Assembly (NCBI GenBank): GCA_949285425.1
Contig: CASEAJ010000031.1
Coordinates: forward strand, 1-61,295
DNA length: 61,295 nucleotides
Origin: an uncultured Porphyromonadaceae bacterium
GTDB lineage: Bacteria; Bacteroidota; Bacteroidia; Bacteroidales; Paludibacteraceae
Direction: 5' to 3'
The notes below the pieces were generated by a model. The model was not told the origin of the DNA. It ran no database searches and saw nothing but the letters and a program-made list of their open reading frames with translations. The position numbers were made by a program, and so were the translations under genes. Below are positions 35,792-45,063 of this stretch, one piece after another (within the stretch, counting starts at the first letter, position 1; the number at the start of each line of letters is the position of its first letter).

Positions 35792-38700
35792 TCATGCCGT
35801 TACCGGCACCATCTTACCCAATGTGACGTAACACAGAAATCCTTGGGGACGGTATCCCATTTGCGCAAGCAGCTGCATGTACTGGCGCACCTGGGCATGA
35901 TAGCCAGGCTGTTCGCCGGAACCGAACTTATAGTCGATTACCTGAACCACATCCCCTTTCAGCACCACCCGGTCGGGACGGTATTGGTGTCCGTCGGGAG
36001 TTAGTATCGCCGCTTCGTTCAACACTTCCACATCGGCGGCAAACCATTCTTCCACATGAGGCAATTGCCAGAAACGTTCCAGCACTTGGCGCACCATCGG
36101 CATGTCGCTTTCGGTAATCAATCCATTGAGGCGGCATTCGTTCAAAGCCCGTTCTTCATCGGCACGATGAAACATTTTCTGCAATATGTGATGCATGACC
36201 GTTCCGTAGTTCACGGCACTGTCGGCCAACTGCTGCCCTTCAAGCCAAAAATCGAGCTCTAAATGTCGCACCTGCAAACGGCCGGCCGGATCGGTCACCG
36301 GATAATGCAGCAAGGCTGTATCCGAATGGAACGCTTGCTTTTCAGCAGCCTGACGGACGGTAGGCTTGCCCAGTTCGAACTGCCAGCCTTCAACATCATA
36401 ACTATCGGCCAATGCCACATACTTGTGTTTGCCATCGTCCATCGTACCCGATGCAAGGAAACAATGCTGCAACAACGCGGCAAGCGAACTCACCTTGCTC
36501 TGCCCGGCCGTTTCCTTATCCTGTGCCGGAGCCATGCACAACAGTTCGTGCTTGGCACGGGTAAAAGCCACATAGGCTATGTTAAGGCTGTCTATGTACT
36601 GATGCATTTGCTCGTCAAAATACTCGGGCGCAAACACTGACTTTCCCAGTTTCGACACATATTCGACAGGCAGCAACGGGAAACGGTTGAAGGGCGGTTT
36701 TTGCGGTTCGCACCACAGAATATCGCGTTTGCGGCTTTCAAGCGTCCAATCACAAAAAGGCATGATGACGACAGGAAAATCCAGTCCTTTCGATTTGTGT
36801 ATCGTCATAATGCGTACCGCCTGTCCGTTGTCGGGAGACGGCACACATTGGTCGGCCCCGTTCTTGCCCCACCACGTCAGAAAACTGTTCAGGTCGGTAG
36901 CCCGTCCGGAAATGAATTTGAGCACAATGTCCTGAAACGCCTGTATGAACACTGCCTCATCGCCCCAACGGTCCAAGGCGAACAATTCAATCAGCACTTC
37001 CACCAATTCATACAACGTCCGGTGACGCACCTGCGACAAGACCTGCTGTTCCTTGTCACTCATGAAGTCAAAAGGTGAAACAGCATCCTCCAAGCCGATT
37101 GCCGAAAAACAGGCATTCAAAGCATCCTGTTCTGCCAGTTCCCGACGCCCACGAAAATATTCATAGCGGACAACAAAACGTTGTATCTTGTCATCCGGAA
37201 ACATAAGCAAGTGCAACACACCAATCAGAAAACGTACAGAAACCGCCGAGTCGACCCGAAGACCTTCATTACCCATGACATCATAACAATAACCGGAACG
37301 GGCCGAGGAGGTGGTCTTATAGTTCAACAAATGGTTGGTCACCATCCGTTCTTCCGCATTCCAACGCACCAATATGGCTATATCTCCCGGTGCATACCCC
37401 CGATCCTGCAAATCCTCAAGCAAAGCCGGCAAGCGGTTCAGACTCTCCTGCTGCCAGCCTTCATCATTTTCCTTCTTGTCTATGAAACAGAATTGCACAT
37501 GACCTTCACCGGCACGAGGCGATGTCTTCTGATACAAATGGTCGTAAGCATGTATGATACGCTGCCGTAAATGCCGGGGAGTTTTGCCTTGAGGAAAGGC
37601 ACCCGCCATGTTCTCGTCCAGTTTACCTTGCAGGACCTGTGCAGCCTTCCGGAAAAAAGCATTGTTAAAATCGACGATATGACGGTCGCTTCTCCAGTTC
37701 GTATCCAGATTTTCTTCCCGAAGCTGTTCAGGTCTGAAATCATGCAGCACCTGCTCGTCCAGCAATTTCCAATCGGAGTTTCTCCAGCGGTAAATGCTCT
37801 GCTTCACATCGCCTACGACAAGATTGAACAAGCCGGCAGCCAGGCTGTCGCCCAACAGCGGACGAAAGTTTTTCCATTGCAGCACAGAAGTGTCCTGAAA
37901 TTCATCAATCATGTAATGGTCAACCCGGATGCCTGTACGCTCATACACAAAAGGAGTTTCACTGTTGTCGATAATACGGTTAAGCAGCATGTTCGTGTCG
38001 GAAATGAGCATCGTGTTCTGTTCCTCGGTCAATGTTTTTATCTGCACGGCCAGGTCGGCCAATACCCCCAATGTATTCAAATGTTTAAGGGCAATCTCCG
38101 CAGAATTGTACATGATAATGTCCTTCGTGAAACAGTCGGCCAGCACATGCAGACATTGTCCCAAACCATTTTCATAAGCCGCACGAATGGCTTCAACGAC
38201 ATCCGGTTTGGTAGATTTGGCGGCATAGCATGTTTCCACCCCTTCGGCCAATGCTATCAGCGTATCCGGCTTGTCAAAGTGCCCGCTTCTCAACAGCTCC
38301 AGCTTTTTCATAGGAGAACGCGTTCCTCCTTTAAAGTCGGTCACATGCAGGCCATAAAGAGCTATCACGTGCAAAGCCTCACTGGCCGTGGTCTTGACCC
38401 GCTGTTCAAAGGCGTTCTTAATGGCGCGCAACTCCTTCCGATAATCGTCGAGGAAATGACGGTCGTGCAGTTTACGGTTTATCTCCTCGGCCCGATACTG
38501 AAAATTTTCCTTGAAGATTTCCTTTCCCAAATCGACAATGCTGCCACGCATGTTCCAGTTTTCCGACTGCTCCACCCGTTCCTCGGCCAGTTGGGTCAGC
38601 CATTGCAGCAACTGCCGGTTTTCGCTTTTCGACAGGTCAAGAAAGAGGTTGTCCACCGCCTGTTCCAACGTACGATTGCTGTCCAGTTCCAGATTATAGG

Positions 38701-39079
38701 TGCCGTTTACCCCGATATCGCGGGCAAAGGCCCGAATCACCTGTTGGAAAAAACTGTCAATCGTGCTGATGGAGAAAGAAGAATAATCATGCAGAATGTC
38801 GACCAACACTTTCCGGGCACGCAAGTTCACCTCTTCCTCCTGCATGCGGTAACGTTTCATCAGTCCATCGCGATAATCGGAACGCTGCCCTTGAGCCAAT
38901 GCATGCAATTCGTGCAAGATGCGCGACTTCATTTCATCGGTGGCCTTGTTCGTAAAAGTGACGGCCAAAATGTGCCGGTGCGTACGTTCCCGCTTGGGAT
39001 CAAGTAAAAGATAAATGTAGTCTTGCGTCAGTCGATAGGTTTTCCCCGACCCCGCCGATGCCCGGTAAATGTTCAACAT
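35792..39079 (-). CDS. AddA/RecB-like UvrD-family helicase-nuclease
   Basis: A 1095-residue helicase-nuclease of the AddAB/RecBCD class, which resects double-strand breaks. Seen: Walker A RASAGSGKTYRLT at residues 6-18, AVTFTNKATDEMKSRI, STIDSFFQQVIRAFA, Walker B YMIDEFQDTSVLQW near 388, GDVKQSIYRWRNSD, MTIHKSKGLDFPVVI, VAFTRAKHELLCM, and a C-terminal PD-(D/E)XK nuclease with TVMHHILQ (about 960), YRPDRVVL (about 1035) and VIDYKFG (about 1047). The architecture is that of AddA. No AddB-like partner is adjacent; it may lie elsewhere. A TAnnTTTG box sits 28 bases upstream. Confidence 0.88.
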   Translation of the reverse strand: MLNIYRASAGSGKTYRLTQDYIYLLLDPKRERTHRHILAVTFTNKATDEMKSRILHELHALAQGQRSDYRDGLMKRYRMQEEEVNLRARKVLVDILHDYSSFSISTIDSFFQQVIRAFARDIGVNGTYNLELDSNRTLEQAVDNLFLDLSKSENRQLLQWLTQLAEERVEQSENWNMRGSIVDLGKEIFKENFQYRAEEINRKLHDRHFLDDYRKELRAIKNAFEQRVKTTASEALHVIALYGLHVTDFKGGTRSPMKKLELLRSGHFDKPDTLIALAEGVETCYAAKSTKPDVVEAIRAAYENGLGQCLHVLADCFTKDIIMYNSAEIALKHLNTLGVLADLAVQIKTLTEEQNTMLISDTNMLLNRIIDNSETPFVYERTGIRVDHYMIDEFQDTSVLQWKNFRPLLGDSLAAGLFNLVVGDVKQSIYRWRNSDWKLLDEQVLHDFRPEQLREENLDTNWRSDRHIVDFNNAFFRKAAQVLQGKLDENMAGAFPQGKTPRHLRQRIIHAYDHLYQKTSPRAGEGHVQFCFIDKKENDEGWQQESLNRLPALLEDLQDRGYAPGDIAILVRWNAEERMVTNHLLNYKTTSSARSGYCYDVMGNEGLRVDSAVSVRFLIGVLHLLMFPDDKIQRFVVRYEYFRGRRELAEQDALNACFSAIGLEDAVSPFDFMSDKEQQVLSQVRHRTLYELVEVLIELFALDRWGDEAVFIQAFQDIVLKFISGRATDLNSFLTWWGKNGADQCVPSPDNGQAVRIMTIHKSKGLDFPVVIMPFCDWTLESRKRDILWCEPQKPPFNRFPLLPVEYVSKLGKSVFAPEYFDEQMHQYIDSLNIAYVAFTRAKHELLCMAPAQDKETAGQSKVSSLAALLQHCFLASGTMDDGKHKYVALADSYDVEGWQFELGKPTVRQAAEKQAFHSDTALLHYPVTDPAGRLQVRHLELDFWLEGQQLADSAVNYGTVMHHILQKMFHRADEERALNECRLNGLITESDMPMVRQVLERFWQLPHVEEWFAADVEVLNEAAILTPDGHQYRPDRVVLKGDVVQVIDYKFGSGEQPGYHAQVRQYMQLLAQMGYRPQGFLCYVTLGKMVPVTA

Positions 39080-39106
39080 ACAACTAAATCAAAATATAAT
39101 GAACTG

Positions 39107-39114
39107 CAAAGATA
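39107..39114 (-). promoter_or_regulatory. -7 box of the helicase-nuclease gene
   Basis: On the minus strand TATCTTTG, an exact TAnnTTTG match, 28 bases before the start at 39079. No clear -33 box is visible. Confidence 0.55.
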
Positions 39115-39266
39115 GCGAAAGTCGAAAAATCCGAAACTACTTTCAATTTGACTTTCAAACAAAAACAAATACTACACAATAACATAAAACAAATTCACAT
39201 TTTTATGTTACACTGGCAAAAAGATTCTTTCTCAGTCGAAAAAAACATCGGATTCGTCTAAAAGAA

Positions 39267-39298
39267 TTGACCCGGTATCATGGTAAATTTTATCTTTG
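39267..39298 (+). promoter_or_regulatory. Promoter of the two-component operon
   Basis: TTG at 39267-39269 and TATCTTTG at 39291-39298 are 21 bases apart. This places transcription start after 39300 and rules out the ATG at 39280 as the start of the kinase. Confidence 0.65.
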
Positions 39299-39336
39299 CA
39301 TTCGGACTTTCGTTGTTCCAACAACTCAAACGGCAT

Positions 39337-40377
39337 ATGAACAAAAAAAGCACAAACCTACTGCAAATACTGACCCACGTATTGGTATGGATATTCCTGT
39401 TTCTGCTTCCTCTCGCCCTATGGAGAAGCGAAGACATCAATGCACACCGCATGGCTTACAACCATGCCATCGGACTCATTCTGTCCGCATCGCTGTTCTA
39501 CTTCAACTACTTCTTTCTCACCGAACGTCTCTTGTTCAGACAAAAGACATGGCATTTTTTCCTGGCCGAAGCCATCATCATACTTGCATGCAGCACCATA
39601 GGCTACATGCTGAAAGATCTGTGGTGGAGCAATGCATACAGCAAAAGTCTGAACAACCTGCTGCCCGTACATAAATTCTGGCTCTATATGCGCGAAGTCA
39701 TTTCACTGGCCATCATATCCGGCATCAGCATCATGGCCAAAATGATTGTGAAATGGAACGATACGGAAAAACGGCGCCAGGAGGAAGAACGCCGGCGCAA
39801 AGAGGCCGAACTGCTGAATCTGAAACAACAGATAAACCCACACTTTTTCTTCAACACGCTGAACAACATATACGCCCTCATAGCCATCAGTCCGGAAAGA
39901 GCGCAGGAAACGGTTCTCGAGCTCAGCAAGCTCATGCGCTACGTGCTATATGACAACAACAATTACTTCGTCCCGGTGTACAAAGAGTTGGAATTCATCT
40001 GCAACTACGGTGAACTCATGAAAATCAGACTGACCGACAACATTGACGTGCAGATAAACATAGATGTGCCTTCTGACTGCGAAAAACAAATTGCCCCCAT
40101 GATATTCATCACACTCATCGAGAACGCTTTCAAACATGGGATCAGCCATACGCAACATTCGTTCGTACACATTGACATTCACCTGGTTGAAGACCGCATC
40201 GCATGCAATATAAGCAACAGCTACTTTCCGAAAGACGAAAGTGACAGAAGCGGTTCGGGCATAGGACTTGAAAACCTGCACCGCCGGCTCGACATCCTAT
40301 ATCCGCACAAGCACATATTGCGTGCTGAAATAAAAGGCAACACCTATTTCAGCGAACTGATAGTTCCCTTGATGTAA
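39337..40377 (+). CDS. LytS/YehU-type sensor histidine kinase
   Basis: A 346-residue membrane kinase of the His_kinase (LytS) family. Four predicted transmembrane helices occupy about residues 8-130, followed by a charged coiled segment (EKRRQEEERRRKEAELL). The H-box is QINPHFFFNTLNN with the phospho-accepting His near 169. The ATPase domain has LIENAFKHGISH and GSGIGLENLHRRL. The start at 39337 (MNKKSTNLLQ) lies downstream of a well-spaced promoter. It is followed after 44 bases by its LytTR response regulator. No extracytoplasmic sensor domain is present, so the signal is probably membrane-related or unknown. Confidence 0.9.
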   Translation: MNKKSTNLLQILTHVLVWIFLFLLPLALWRSEDINAHRMAYNHAIGLILSASLFYFNYFFLTERLLFRQKTWHFFLAEAIIILACSTIGYMLKDLWWSNAYSKSLNNLLPVHKFWLYMREVISLAIISGISIMAKMIVKWNDTEKRRQEEERRRKEAELLNLKQQINPHFFFNTLNNIYALIAISPERAQETVLELSKLMRYVLYDNNNYFVPVYKELEFICNYGELMKIRLTDNIDVQINIDVPSDCEKQIAPMIFITLIENAFKHGISHTQHSFVHIDIHLVEDRIACNISNSYFPKDESDRSGSGIGLENLHRRLDILYPHKHILRAEIKGNTYFSELIVPLM

Positions 40378-40421
40378 CACACTGACTTATACTTGCAACC
40401 CTATAATACTTTTAAAAGAAA

Positions 40422-41150
40422 ATGACTCTCTCCTGCTTTATCATTGATGACGAACCGTTGGCTTTGGGACTTATTGAAAGCTATGTACGGAAAACCCCTT
40501 TCCTCGAACTCACTGGAAAATTCCATTCGGCTGTCGAAGCCACACAAGCCGTACGCGAGACACCCCCGGATGTCATTTTTCTGGATATCCAAATGGCAGA
40601 AATGAACGGAATGGAATTTGCAAGCATCGTTCCCCCACAGTCGCGCATCATATTTACCACCGCTTTCCAGCAATACGCCCTCGAAAGCTACAAAGTCAAC
40701 GCTTTGGATTATCTGCTGAAACCGTTCGGCTATACCGACTTCCTGCAGGCAGCCAACAAGGCCCTGCAATGGTTTGAAATGAACAGGAAAGCCAACATGC
40801 AGTCTGCACCGCAAACGGTAAAGAACGGAAACATTTTCGTCAAGACCGACTACAAACTCATGCAAATAGAAACAGACAGCATTTTATATATCGAAGGCCT
40901 GAAAGACTACGTCAAAATATATGTTGAAAACATGGACAAACCGGTCGTGTCGCACATCACCATGAAAACCCTGGAGGAAATACTGCCCCAACAGCAGTTC
41001 CTTCGCATCCACCGGTCGTACATTGTCAACACTGCCAAGATAAAAGAAATAGAACACAACCGCATCCTCTTCGGAAAAACAAGGATACCGATTTCCGACG
41101 GCTACAAAGAGGCATTTCAAAAATTTCTGGAGAAACGGCTGATTGATTAG
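40422..41150 (+). CDS. LytTR-family response regulator
   Basis: A 242-residue regulator partnered with the kinase upstream. The receiver domain (1-118) has FIIDDEPLAL, the phosphorylation site VIFLDIQMAEMNG (Asp near 55) and the switch Lys in YLLKPF. The LytTR DNA-binding domain (about 138-242) has ILYIEGLKDYVKIYV, MKTLEEILP and FLRIHRSYIVN. Family knowledge: LytTR regulators bind direct repeats upstream of target genes; no obvious target site was found near its own promoter. It converges with the BtuB-like gene. Confidence 0.92.
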   Translation: MTLSCFIIDDEPLALGLIESYVRKTPFLELTGKFHSAVEATQAVRETPPDVIFLDIQMAEMNGMEFASIVPPQSRIIFTTAFQQYALESYKVNALDYLLKPFGYTDFLQAANKALQWFEMNRKANMQSAPQTVKNGNIFVKTDYKLMQIETDSILYIEGLKDYVKIYVENMDKPVVSHITMKTLEEILPQQQFLRIHRSYIVNTAKIKEIEHNRILFGKTRIPISDGYKEAFQKFLEKRLID

Positions 41151-41174
41151 GCCAACAAGCAGGCCTAACCAATC
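41144..41174. terminator. Hairpin at the convergent gene ends
   Basis: TTAGGCC pairs with GGCCTAA around an eight-base loop, beginning inside the last codons of the regulator and ending 18 bases before the stop of the BtuB-like gene. The T-run comes only about 17 bases later on the plus strand, so termination is uncertain. Confidence 0.35.
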
Positions 41175-41191
41175 GAGAAGCCACTTCTTTT

Positions 41192-43108
41192 TCAACGTTT
41201 CAACATCTCTGACACATTGACCCGCACACCGACATTCCAGTTTATTCCCGGCTGAGGCAATCCGGCATAATCGGCATATTGTGCGTTCAATATATTCTTG
41301 GCTTCCGCAAAAACATTAAAGTCATCTGACTTCCACATAAGCTTGGCATCCAATAAAAAATATGGAGCATATTCTTTCTGTTCTCCGGTTGCAAAATCGG
41401 CATAAGTACCGAAACGGTCGTTGAAAGAAGCATTCCACATCAAGCCCAAACGCTTCCACACCTTATGTTCCAAAGAAAGACGGCATTTGTGTTTCAAGTA
41501 ATCAAGTGCATATTTAGAATCAAAACCTTCAGCCTGACGATCCAAATGCAGGTACGAATAATCCAATGACACTCCACGCACAAACGCATCAGTCCCGAAA
41601 GTATAACGCACAGACACATCGCCGCCCAACGCATTGACATCAGTCAGGTTACGGCTTTCCCAACGCACCGAATCCGGTTGTTTCACCCAATCGATTATGT
41701 TGTTTCCCAAACGATAATAAACATCGGCACGTACATCCCAACGTCCATGCTTATAGTGCCCGCCAATTTCAAACGTATGGGATGTTTCCGGCTGCAAATC
41801 GGGATTGGACAATTGCGTGGCATTCTGATAATAGAGGTCGGTAAAAGTAGGCAGTCGTACCGCCGAATTGTACGAAGCCACCAACTTCAAGCCATCGACC
41901 AGTTCGTAACCCCAATCTACTCCACCCGAATAAAACATTCCAAATCCGGAAGCATAATTGGCGGCACCTCCCAATGAAACCGACATGCGGTTGAACTGGC
42001 CGGAATAATCGGCAAACAAGCCGCCAATAAGCCGGTTTTTCTCATGCGTGAAACGAGCCTCCCCTTCAAAAGGTATCGGCTTGGACACGGGCATTGGCTC
42101 ACCAAGCACCGTACTGAAAATATGTTCGTTGCGCAAATCCGTCCCCAAAGTAAACTTACCTATCGGCAAAATCCGGGCTACGGTAAACTTGCCTCCTGCC
42201 ACATCCGTCTGATGGAAATTTCGCCCTACCGCCGAGTTTCGAATCAGTTCGTAACGGTCGTGATGTTCTTTCCAATACAATTGCCCGTTCCACAACCAAC
42301 CCGGCCGGTTCAACGACCAGGTCAATGCTGAGAAAAATGTCCGGATATGGTCAAACTGATCCGGATAACTCAAAGAATAAAAGCCATTCGCGCCATAGGC
42401 TTTCTGCTGATAGCCTGCCTGCAAGCCAAACTTTCCACTTTTTTCCGTATGCTGTGTCAAGTGCAAAAACACATGGGTCATGTCATAGTCCGTATTATCG
42501 ATATAGCCATCACTGCGTTGCTTTGTTGCCGAAGCGAAAGCCCGGAAACCTCCTGCCCCGTATGATGCCGACACGGACTGTCCCGTCGTATTATAACTTC
42601 CGGCCGTTACAGCCGCAGACAAACGATTGTCATCGGGTTGTTCCGTCACAATGTTAATCGCTCCGCTGAAAGCATTCAGCCCCAACACACGTGCCGACGA
42701 TCCCTGCAACACCTCTATGCGTGCCACATCACCCAAATCAACCGGCATATCCAGGTTGTAATGCCCGGTTTGAGGATTGGTAATATTGATTCCGTTAAGC
42801 AAAATCAACACTTGGTCGAACGAGCCGCCACGTATAGACACATCTACTTGTACACCGGCCGCACCTCGTTGACGAATGTCTACTCCGCCAACATAATCCA
42901 GCAGTTCATCTATTGTCCGTACCGGAAGCCGTTCTATCTCCTGTTTATTAATCACCGTAAGCACACGTCCCAATTCGGAATACACCTTGTTTGTCGACGC
43001 ACTTACCTCCAATTCATCCAATGCCAGCTCCCGCTCCTCTATATCCTGAGCCAGCATGAAAAAAAACAATTGCGAAAACAATGCTAAACAAAATACTATT
43101 TTTCTCAT
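41192..43108 (-). CDS. BtuB-like TonB-dependent outer-membrane receptor
   Basis: A 638-residue receptor without STN or carboxypeptidase-regulatory domain. Signal MRKIVFCLALFSQLFFFMLAQ; TonB-box region ALDELEVSAS; plug with RTIDELLDYVGGVDIRQRG and VDVSIRGGSFDQVLILLNG; barrel ending in NWNVGVRVNVSEMLKR. Length and compact plug match cobalamin receptors such as BtuB, though siderophore uptake is possible. I found no cobalamin riboswitch upstream. Instead a strong terminator hairpin ends 10 bases before the ATG at 43108. A frame extending to 43159 would start inside the hairpin and lacks a signal peptide. It is downstream of the small 111-residue gene and the DUF6242-like lipoprotein. Confidence 0.82.
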   Translation of the reverse strand: MRKIVFCLALFSQLFFFMLAQDIEERELALDELEVSASTNKVYSELGRVLTVINKQEIERLPVRTIDELLDYVGGVDIRQRGAAGVQVDVSIRGGSFDQVLILLNGINITNPQTGHYNLDMPVDLGDVARIEVLQGSSARVLGLNAFSGAINIVTEQPDDNRLSAAVTAGSYNTTGQSVSASYGAGGFRAFASATKQRSDGYIDNTDYDMTHVFLHLTQHTEKSGKFGLQAGYQQKAYGANGFYSLSYPDQFDHIRTFFSALTWSLNRPGWLWNGQLYWKEHHDRYELIRNSAVGRNFHQTDVAGGKFTVARILPIGKFTLGTDLRNEHIFSTVLGEPMPVSKPIPFEGEARFTHEKNRLIGGLFADYSGQFNRMSVSLGGAANYASGFGMFYSGGVDWGYELVDGLKLVASYNSAVRLPTFTDLYYQNATQLSNPDLQPETSHTFEIGGHYKHGRWDVRADVYYRLGNNIIDWVKQPDSVRWESRNLTDVNALGGDVSVRYTFGTDAFVRGVSLDYSYLHLDRQAEGFDSKYALDYLKHKCRLSLEHKVWKRLGLMWNASFNDRFGTYADFATGEQKEYAPYFLLDAKLMWKSDDFNVFAEAKNILNAQYADYAGLPQPGINWNVGVRVNVSEMLKR

Positions 43109-43118
43109 ATAATTGAAT

Positions 43119-43157
43119 AAAAAAAGGCGGTTGGAACAAATGTTTGTTCCAACCGCC
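43119..43157 (-). terminator. Strong terminator immediately upstream of the BtuB-like start
   Basis: A perfect 15-base stem (GGCGGTTGGAACAAA with its complement) and two-base loop is followed on the minus strand by seven T. It starts 5 bases after the stop of the 111-residue gene, and the T-run ends 10 bases before the receptor ATG. It could end the upstream transcript or act as an attenuator. Confidence 0.85.
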
Positions 43158-43161
43158 AAGG

Positions 43162-43497
43162 TTAATAATTCAACATATACATACAGGGGACACCTGCTGC
43201 AGCTGCCGTTCCGTTCAAAGAAAATGCGATGAGCTGTTGTTCCAGCCCAAGCAAATCATCATTCCATAACGCATCGACACTTTCCTCAACATGGTTTTCA
43301 TCGCCCACACTGCACACATCGCCGACTATACTACGTCCCGCTACTCCGGCCGACTTCCGAAGCGACATGTCAGTGATAGATTTGCATACCTGCCCTATCG
43401 TCACCTCCGAAGCCAGACTACAGAACGCGGCATAACTCTTCCGACTCCAACTGCGGAAGCGGATTCTACGTATTATATGATAGTCTTTCCGATGCAT
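43162..43497 (-). CDS. Small basic protein of unknown function
   Basis: A 111-residue protein with a basic, aromatic N-terminus (YHIIRRIRFRSWSRKSYAAF), then SLASEVTIGQVCKSI and a C-terminal half rich in Asp, Glu, Gly and Val. No signal peptide or transmembrane helix is evident. I do not recognise a named family, but the arginine/tryptophan-rich start looks like a conserved motif rather than random coding. It lies between the DUF6242-like lipoprotein (41 bases upstream) and the BtuB-like receptor, ending at a strong terminator. A role linked to the receptor is only inferred from position. It could also be non-coding leader sequence. Confidence 0.5.
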   Translation of the reverse strand: MHRKDYHIIRRIRFRSWSRKSYAAFCSLASEVTIGQVCKSITDMSLRKSAGVAGRSIVGDVCSVGDENHVEESVDALWNDDLLGLEQQLIAFSLNGTAAAAGVPCMYMLNY

Positions 43498-43537
43498 AAT
43501 TCAAAAAGGGAAAAACAAGGCCAGAGGGCTTTCAATT

Positions 43538-44923
43538 TCAATCACCGAAATACATTCTGTTCAACTTGACCGTCCACACATCAGAATATATCCGTTCCAT
43601 ATTCTTTCCTCCCACCAGATACAGGCGCTTATCACTTTCATCCAATATGACCGACTGATAAGTCCGGGCCGGATATTTTTCAGGCAACACATTATACGTA
43701 CTGTCCGGAACTGACCAGGAAAGTCCTTCGTTCTTCGACTCCAGCAAGGGTGTCACATACCCCGAACTACCCATACCTCCAAACAAAAGCAATTTGTCAT
43801 CATACTGTGTCAGCGCCATTCCCTGAAGAGCCGGCAGGGCTCCATCACGCAGGGGTTCCCAAGCCACTCCGTTTTCCGACACCCAAGTCGTACGATTTCT
43901 TAATCCCCGCTTGTTCAGTCCTCCCAACACCATCATTTTCGGATTGCCAACCCGCGACTTGAACACCAAAGAGGCATAGTCATCTATCGGGAACATACGG
44001 TCTGCATCATTCCAATACTGGGGTAAATCCGCCTTGTATTCCCAATGGCTGCCATCGGCAGTCATGCCCAGACAAAAAGCATCATTGCCTGTACGCATGA
44101 TTCCCCACAAAGCATCACCTTGCGGGAAGAGCAGGTTATATATCAGCGTATCGGCATTAGCATAAGCCGTCTCCCACATTTTTCCATCGCCCGAACGATA
44201 GAGTTTTCCGGCATTGTCCGTTACATAAAGCTGATTCTTGTATGCTGCCATATAACGCAATTTCAGCGATGCCGTATTTTCGGCAGGCAAATTCAGGCGT
44301 GTACCCGCCGTCCAGGTCACCCCCTTGTCGGCCGACTCATAGACCTTCGTTTCCGTGTCGGAACCGACATAAAAGAGAAAGAGGTCCTGTGGTTCAAAAT
44401 ATATGGCCTTCTGGTTAATTTCCGGATAGGTTGTTACTTGTGGGTTCAGTTCCTTCCACACATACAGTTCCGGTTCAACCTGATGCACATTAACCTTTAT
44501 ACGGTACGACCTCAGGGCTGTTCCGTCCGAAGAACGGTTGTACACCACGGTCGGGAGCGTAAAGTCAATCGTATCGCTGCTGGCAAAATAAATGGTATCC
44601 TGACCCGAGCCATCGGCCTTGTCCTGAACCAGGTAAGAACCGGATGTACTTTTGAACGTAAAAGTGGCATACACGCTGTCTATACGCGTCAAATGAGGCA
44701 ACGAGTCCAAATTGACAATAATCGAGTCGTTGTAATGTCCTTCATATTCCAAGGTAAAAGCCGCATCTTCCAATCCAGGTATACTGTCATTTTCCGCAAA
44801 GGTCAACGACACAAAGGTAGGGTCGGACGACAACTTGATTTCTCCTGTTTCTTTATCCAGACAAGACACGAAAAAAACCGTCAACAACGACAGGCCTATC
44901 CAATAAATCTTATTTCGCTTCAT
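43538..44923 (-). CDS. DUF6242-like surface lipoprotein, predicted beta-propeller
   Basis: A 461-residue lipoprotein (IGLSLLTVFFVSCLDKETG). The N-terminal 150 residues resemble immunoglobulin-like domains. The rest contains repeated blade-like units with Ser/Asp-rich turns (ESADKGVTWTAG, RSGDGKMWETAY, TADGSHWEYKA, SENGVAWEPL, SKNEGLSWSVP), the pattern of BNR/sialidase-type or kelch-type propellers. Family assignment to DUF6242 is from memory. It precedes the BtuB-like receptor gene, so it may be its surface-exposed binding partner, by analogy with BtuG (a beta-propeller lipoprotein that hands cobalamin to BtuB). The start at 44923 gives a normal signal; 44938 is the alternative. Confidence 0.72.
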   Translation of the reverse strand: MKRNKIYWIGLSLLTVFFVSCLDKETGEIKLSSDPTFVSLTFAENDSIPGLEDAAFTLEYEGHYNDSIIVNLDSLPHLTRIDSVYATFTFKSTSGSYLVQDKADGSGQDTIYFASSDTIDFTLPTVVYNRSSDGTALRSYRIKVNVHQVEPELYVWKELNPQVTTYPEINQKAIYFEPQDLFLFYVGSDTETKVYESADKGVTWTAGTRLNLPAENTASLKLRYMAAYKNQLYVTDNAGKLYRSGDGKMWETAYANADTLIYNLLFPQGDALWGIMRTGNDAFCLGMTADGSHWEYKADLPQYWNDADRMFPIDDYASLVFKSRVGNPKMMVLGGLNKRGLRNRTTWVSENGVAWEPLRDGALPALQGMALTQYDDKLLLFGGMGSSGYVTPLLESKNEGLSWSVPDSTYNVLPEKYPARTYQSVILDESDKRLYLVGGKNMERIYSDVWTVKLNRMYFGD

Positions 44924-44954
44924 ACTGATAATATCCACACATTACTTTGCGGAG

Positions 44955-44962
44955 CAAAAGTA
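44955..44962 (-). promoter_or_regulatory. -7 box upstream of the DUF6242-like gene
   Basis: On the minus strand TACTTTTG matches TAnnTTTG, 32 bases before the start at 44923. No -33 box was identified. Confidence 0.5.
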
Positions 44963-45063
44963 AAAACATTTCGTTGCTTTTTAAAGACTTCTCTCTGCTT
45001 TTATTGTTTTTTAAGCGTTTATGTATCCGGCTCATCTTTTTCACAAACAAGCAGAAACTGCTC

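Noticed and set aside
43162..43560. Cobalamin riboswitch upstream of the BtuB-like gene
   Set aside because: I looked for the B12-box and the conserved GGGAA and GCCACTG segments on the minus strand and did not find them.
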